A stretch of 7,876 nt of DNA, from contig JAKBAZ010000058.1 in the NCBI GenBank assembly GCA_021826255.1, positions 1-7,876 of the forward strand. Reading direction: 5' to 3'. The number at the start of each line of letters is the position of its first letter. The stretch's first letter is position 1. Below, one piece after another: positions 7,045 to 7,876 of this stretch. The translations under genes and the position numbers were made by a program. Source of the DNA: Actinomycetes bacterium (lineage in GTDB: Bacteria; Actinomycetota; Acidimicrobiia; Acidimicrobiales; RAAP-2). Below the pieces are notes generated by a model that saw only the letters and a program-made list of their open reading frames with translations, made no database searches and was not told the DNA's origin.

Positions 7045-7876
7045 GACGCCGCATCACTCTCCTTGGAGTCATCGACACGTGTGGGGTGCTGGCGGTCATT
7101 GTCGTGACCCTGTGGTCGCTCCACCCCTCCCTTCTCGTCTCGGGCTCGCTGCTCACCGGGGGAGACACTGGCGCCCACCTCGCCCTCCCCGCTTTTCTTC
7201 GATCCCAGGGGGACTGGTGGCACGTCACCCCGTGGTACCCGGGGTGGTTCGCCGGCATGCCGGCGTACAGCTACTACTTCGTGCTGCCCGACTACGTGGC
7301 GCTTCTCTTGAGTTACGTCGTCTCGTTCGCCGTGGCCTTTAAGTGGGCCACCGTCCTCGGCTCCGTTCTGATGCCCGTCGGGGCGTACGTGATGGGACGT
7401 CTCTTTCGGGCCCCTCGACCCGTACCGTTGGCTCTGGCGTTGTCGACCCTGCCCTTCTTGTTCGACACCACCTTCACGATCGACGGGGGGAATCTTTACT
7501 CCACGATGGCGGGGGAGTACGCGTTCTCTCTGTCCCTGGCCCTCGCTCTCATCACCCTGGGCTTCTTCGCGCGGGGAGTACGGACGGGTCGGGGGTACTG
7601 GGTGGCCGCGACGTTCCTCGCCCTCACGTTGTTCGCGCACGTTCTGCCCTGGATGTTCGCCATCGCGATGGTCATCTGGCTCGTGCTGATCGAGACCTTT
7701 GAGCGACGTGGGCACGGACCTCGAGAGGAGGTGCCGGCCCCCGGTGACCTTGCTCGACCCTGGCGCTTCGCCATCGGGGCGGGAGTGCTGTCGGTGGGTC
7801 TCTCGGCGTGGTGGTTGTGGCCCTTCGCGACCTCCCAGCAGCTCACGAACTCCATGGGTTACACCAATCTGCACGT
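7041..7876 (+). CDS. Polytopic membrane protein resembling the 6-pyruvoyl-tetrahydropterin synthase-related family (GT-C-like); 3' partial
   Basis: The first 278 codons of a large membrane protein that runs off the right edge. GTG 7041 overlaps the previous stop as GTGA, a common coupled arrangement; no Shine-Dalgarno is evident. Helix 1 (about 7-27) is followed by TGGDTGAH (39-46) in the first extracytoplasmic loop and WYPGWFAGMPAYSYYF (65-80). Later comes DGGNLYSTMAGEYAFS (148-163) after another pair of helices, and further hydrophobic segments continue to the edge. This pattern fits the membrane family annotated as 6-pyruvoyl-tetrahydropterin synthase-related. Despite the name, its layout is more like GT-C glycosyltransferases, in which an acidic residue in the first outer loop (here Asp42) is often essential; I infer no pterin chemistry. 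A role in transferring sugars from a lipid carrier is plausible but unproven. The family assignment is from remembered motifs. Confidence 0.8.
   Translation, partial: MRRRITLLGVIDTCGVLAVIVVTLWSLHPSLLVSGSLLTGGDTGAHLALPAFLRSQGDWWHVTPWYPGWFAGMPAYSYYFVLPDYVALLLSYVVSFAVAFKWATVLGSVLMPVGAYVMGRLFRAPRPVPLALALSTLPFLFDTTFTIDGGNLYSTMAGEYAFSLSLALALITLGFFARGVRTGRGYWVAATFLALTLFAHVLPWMFAIAMVIWLVLIETFERRGHGPREEVPAPGDLARPWRFAIGAGVLSVGLSAWWLWPFATSQQLTNSMGYTNLH

Noticed and set aside
6900..7874. Long minus-strand open frame (324 codons) opposite the CPBP and last genes
   Set aside because: The product is charged, Gly/Arg/His/Glu-rich and has no recognisable motif. The plus strand carries clear CPBP motifs and membrane helices.

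Overview
The window is GC-rich, gene-dense bacterial DNA. It most likely comes from an actinobacterium (Actinomycetota), possibly the class Acidimicrobiia. The reasons are a glycosyltransferase-2/polytopic membrane fusion followed directly by a DUF5719-type exported protein (an arrangement I associate with actinobacteria), frequent GTG starts and tightly overlapping genes. The exact taxon is an inference. I see no RNA gene, mobile element, CRISPR array or phage gene, and no gene-free stretch longer than 79 bases.

Layout: (1) A plus-strand pair comes first. It is a large membrane glycosyltransferase whose N-terminus lies outside the window (1-2908), overlapped by 11 bases by a secreted or membrane-anchored DUF5719-like protein (2898-4253). 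(2) On the minus strand is a complete ftsH (6236-4239). Its stop codon overlaps the end of the DUF5719 gene by 15 bases, and that overlap is itself a near-perfect palindrome. (3) A 79-base divergent intergenic region (6237-6315) holds three consecutive inverted repeats and is the only non-coding DNA. (4) A second plus-strand pair follows: a CPBP-family intramembrane protease (6316-7044) and, with a 4-base GTGA overlap, the first 278 codons of a polytopic membrane protein resembling the '6-pyruvoyl-tetrahydropterin synthase-related' membrane family (7041 to the window end).

How they may work together: all five proteins are membrane-bound or exported. The outer genes look like envelope-glycan assembly. 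The first combines a cytoplasmic GT2 domain with a GT-C-like membrane region, and the last is another GT-C-like multi-spanning protein. The inner genes are two membrane proteases. A shared role in making and quality-controlling envelope glycans is a reasonable hypothesis, but only the neighbourhood supports it. I do not see strong evidence for a wholly new system. The most interesting points are four ~100-residue internal repeats in the DUF5719 protein, the stacked inverted repeats in the divergent promoter region, and the palindromic double-stop overlap.
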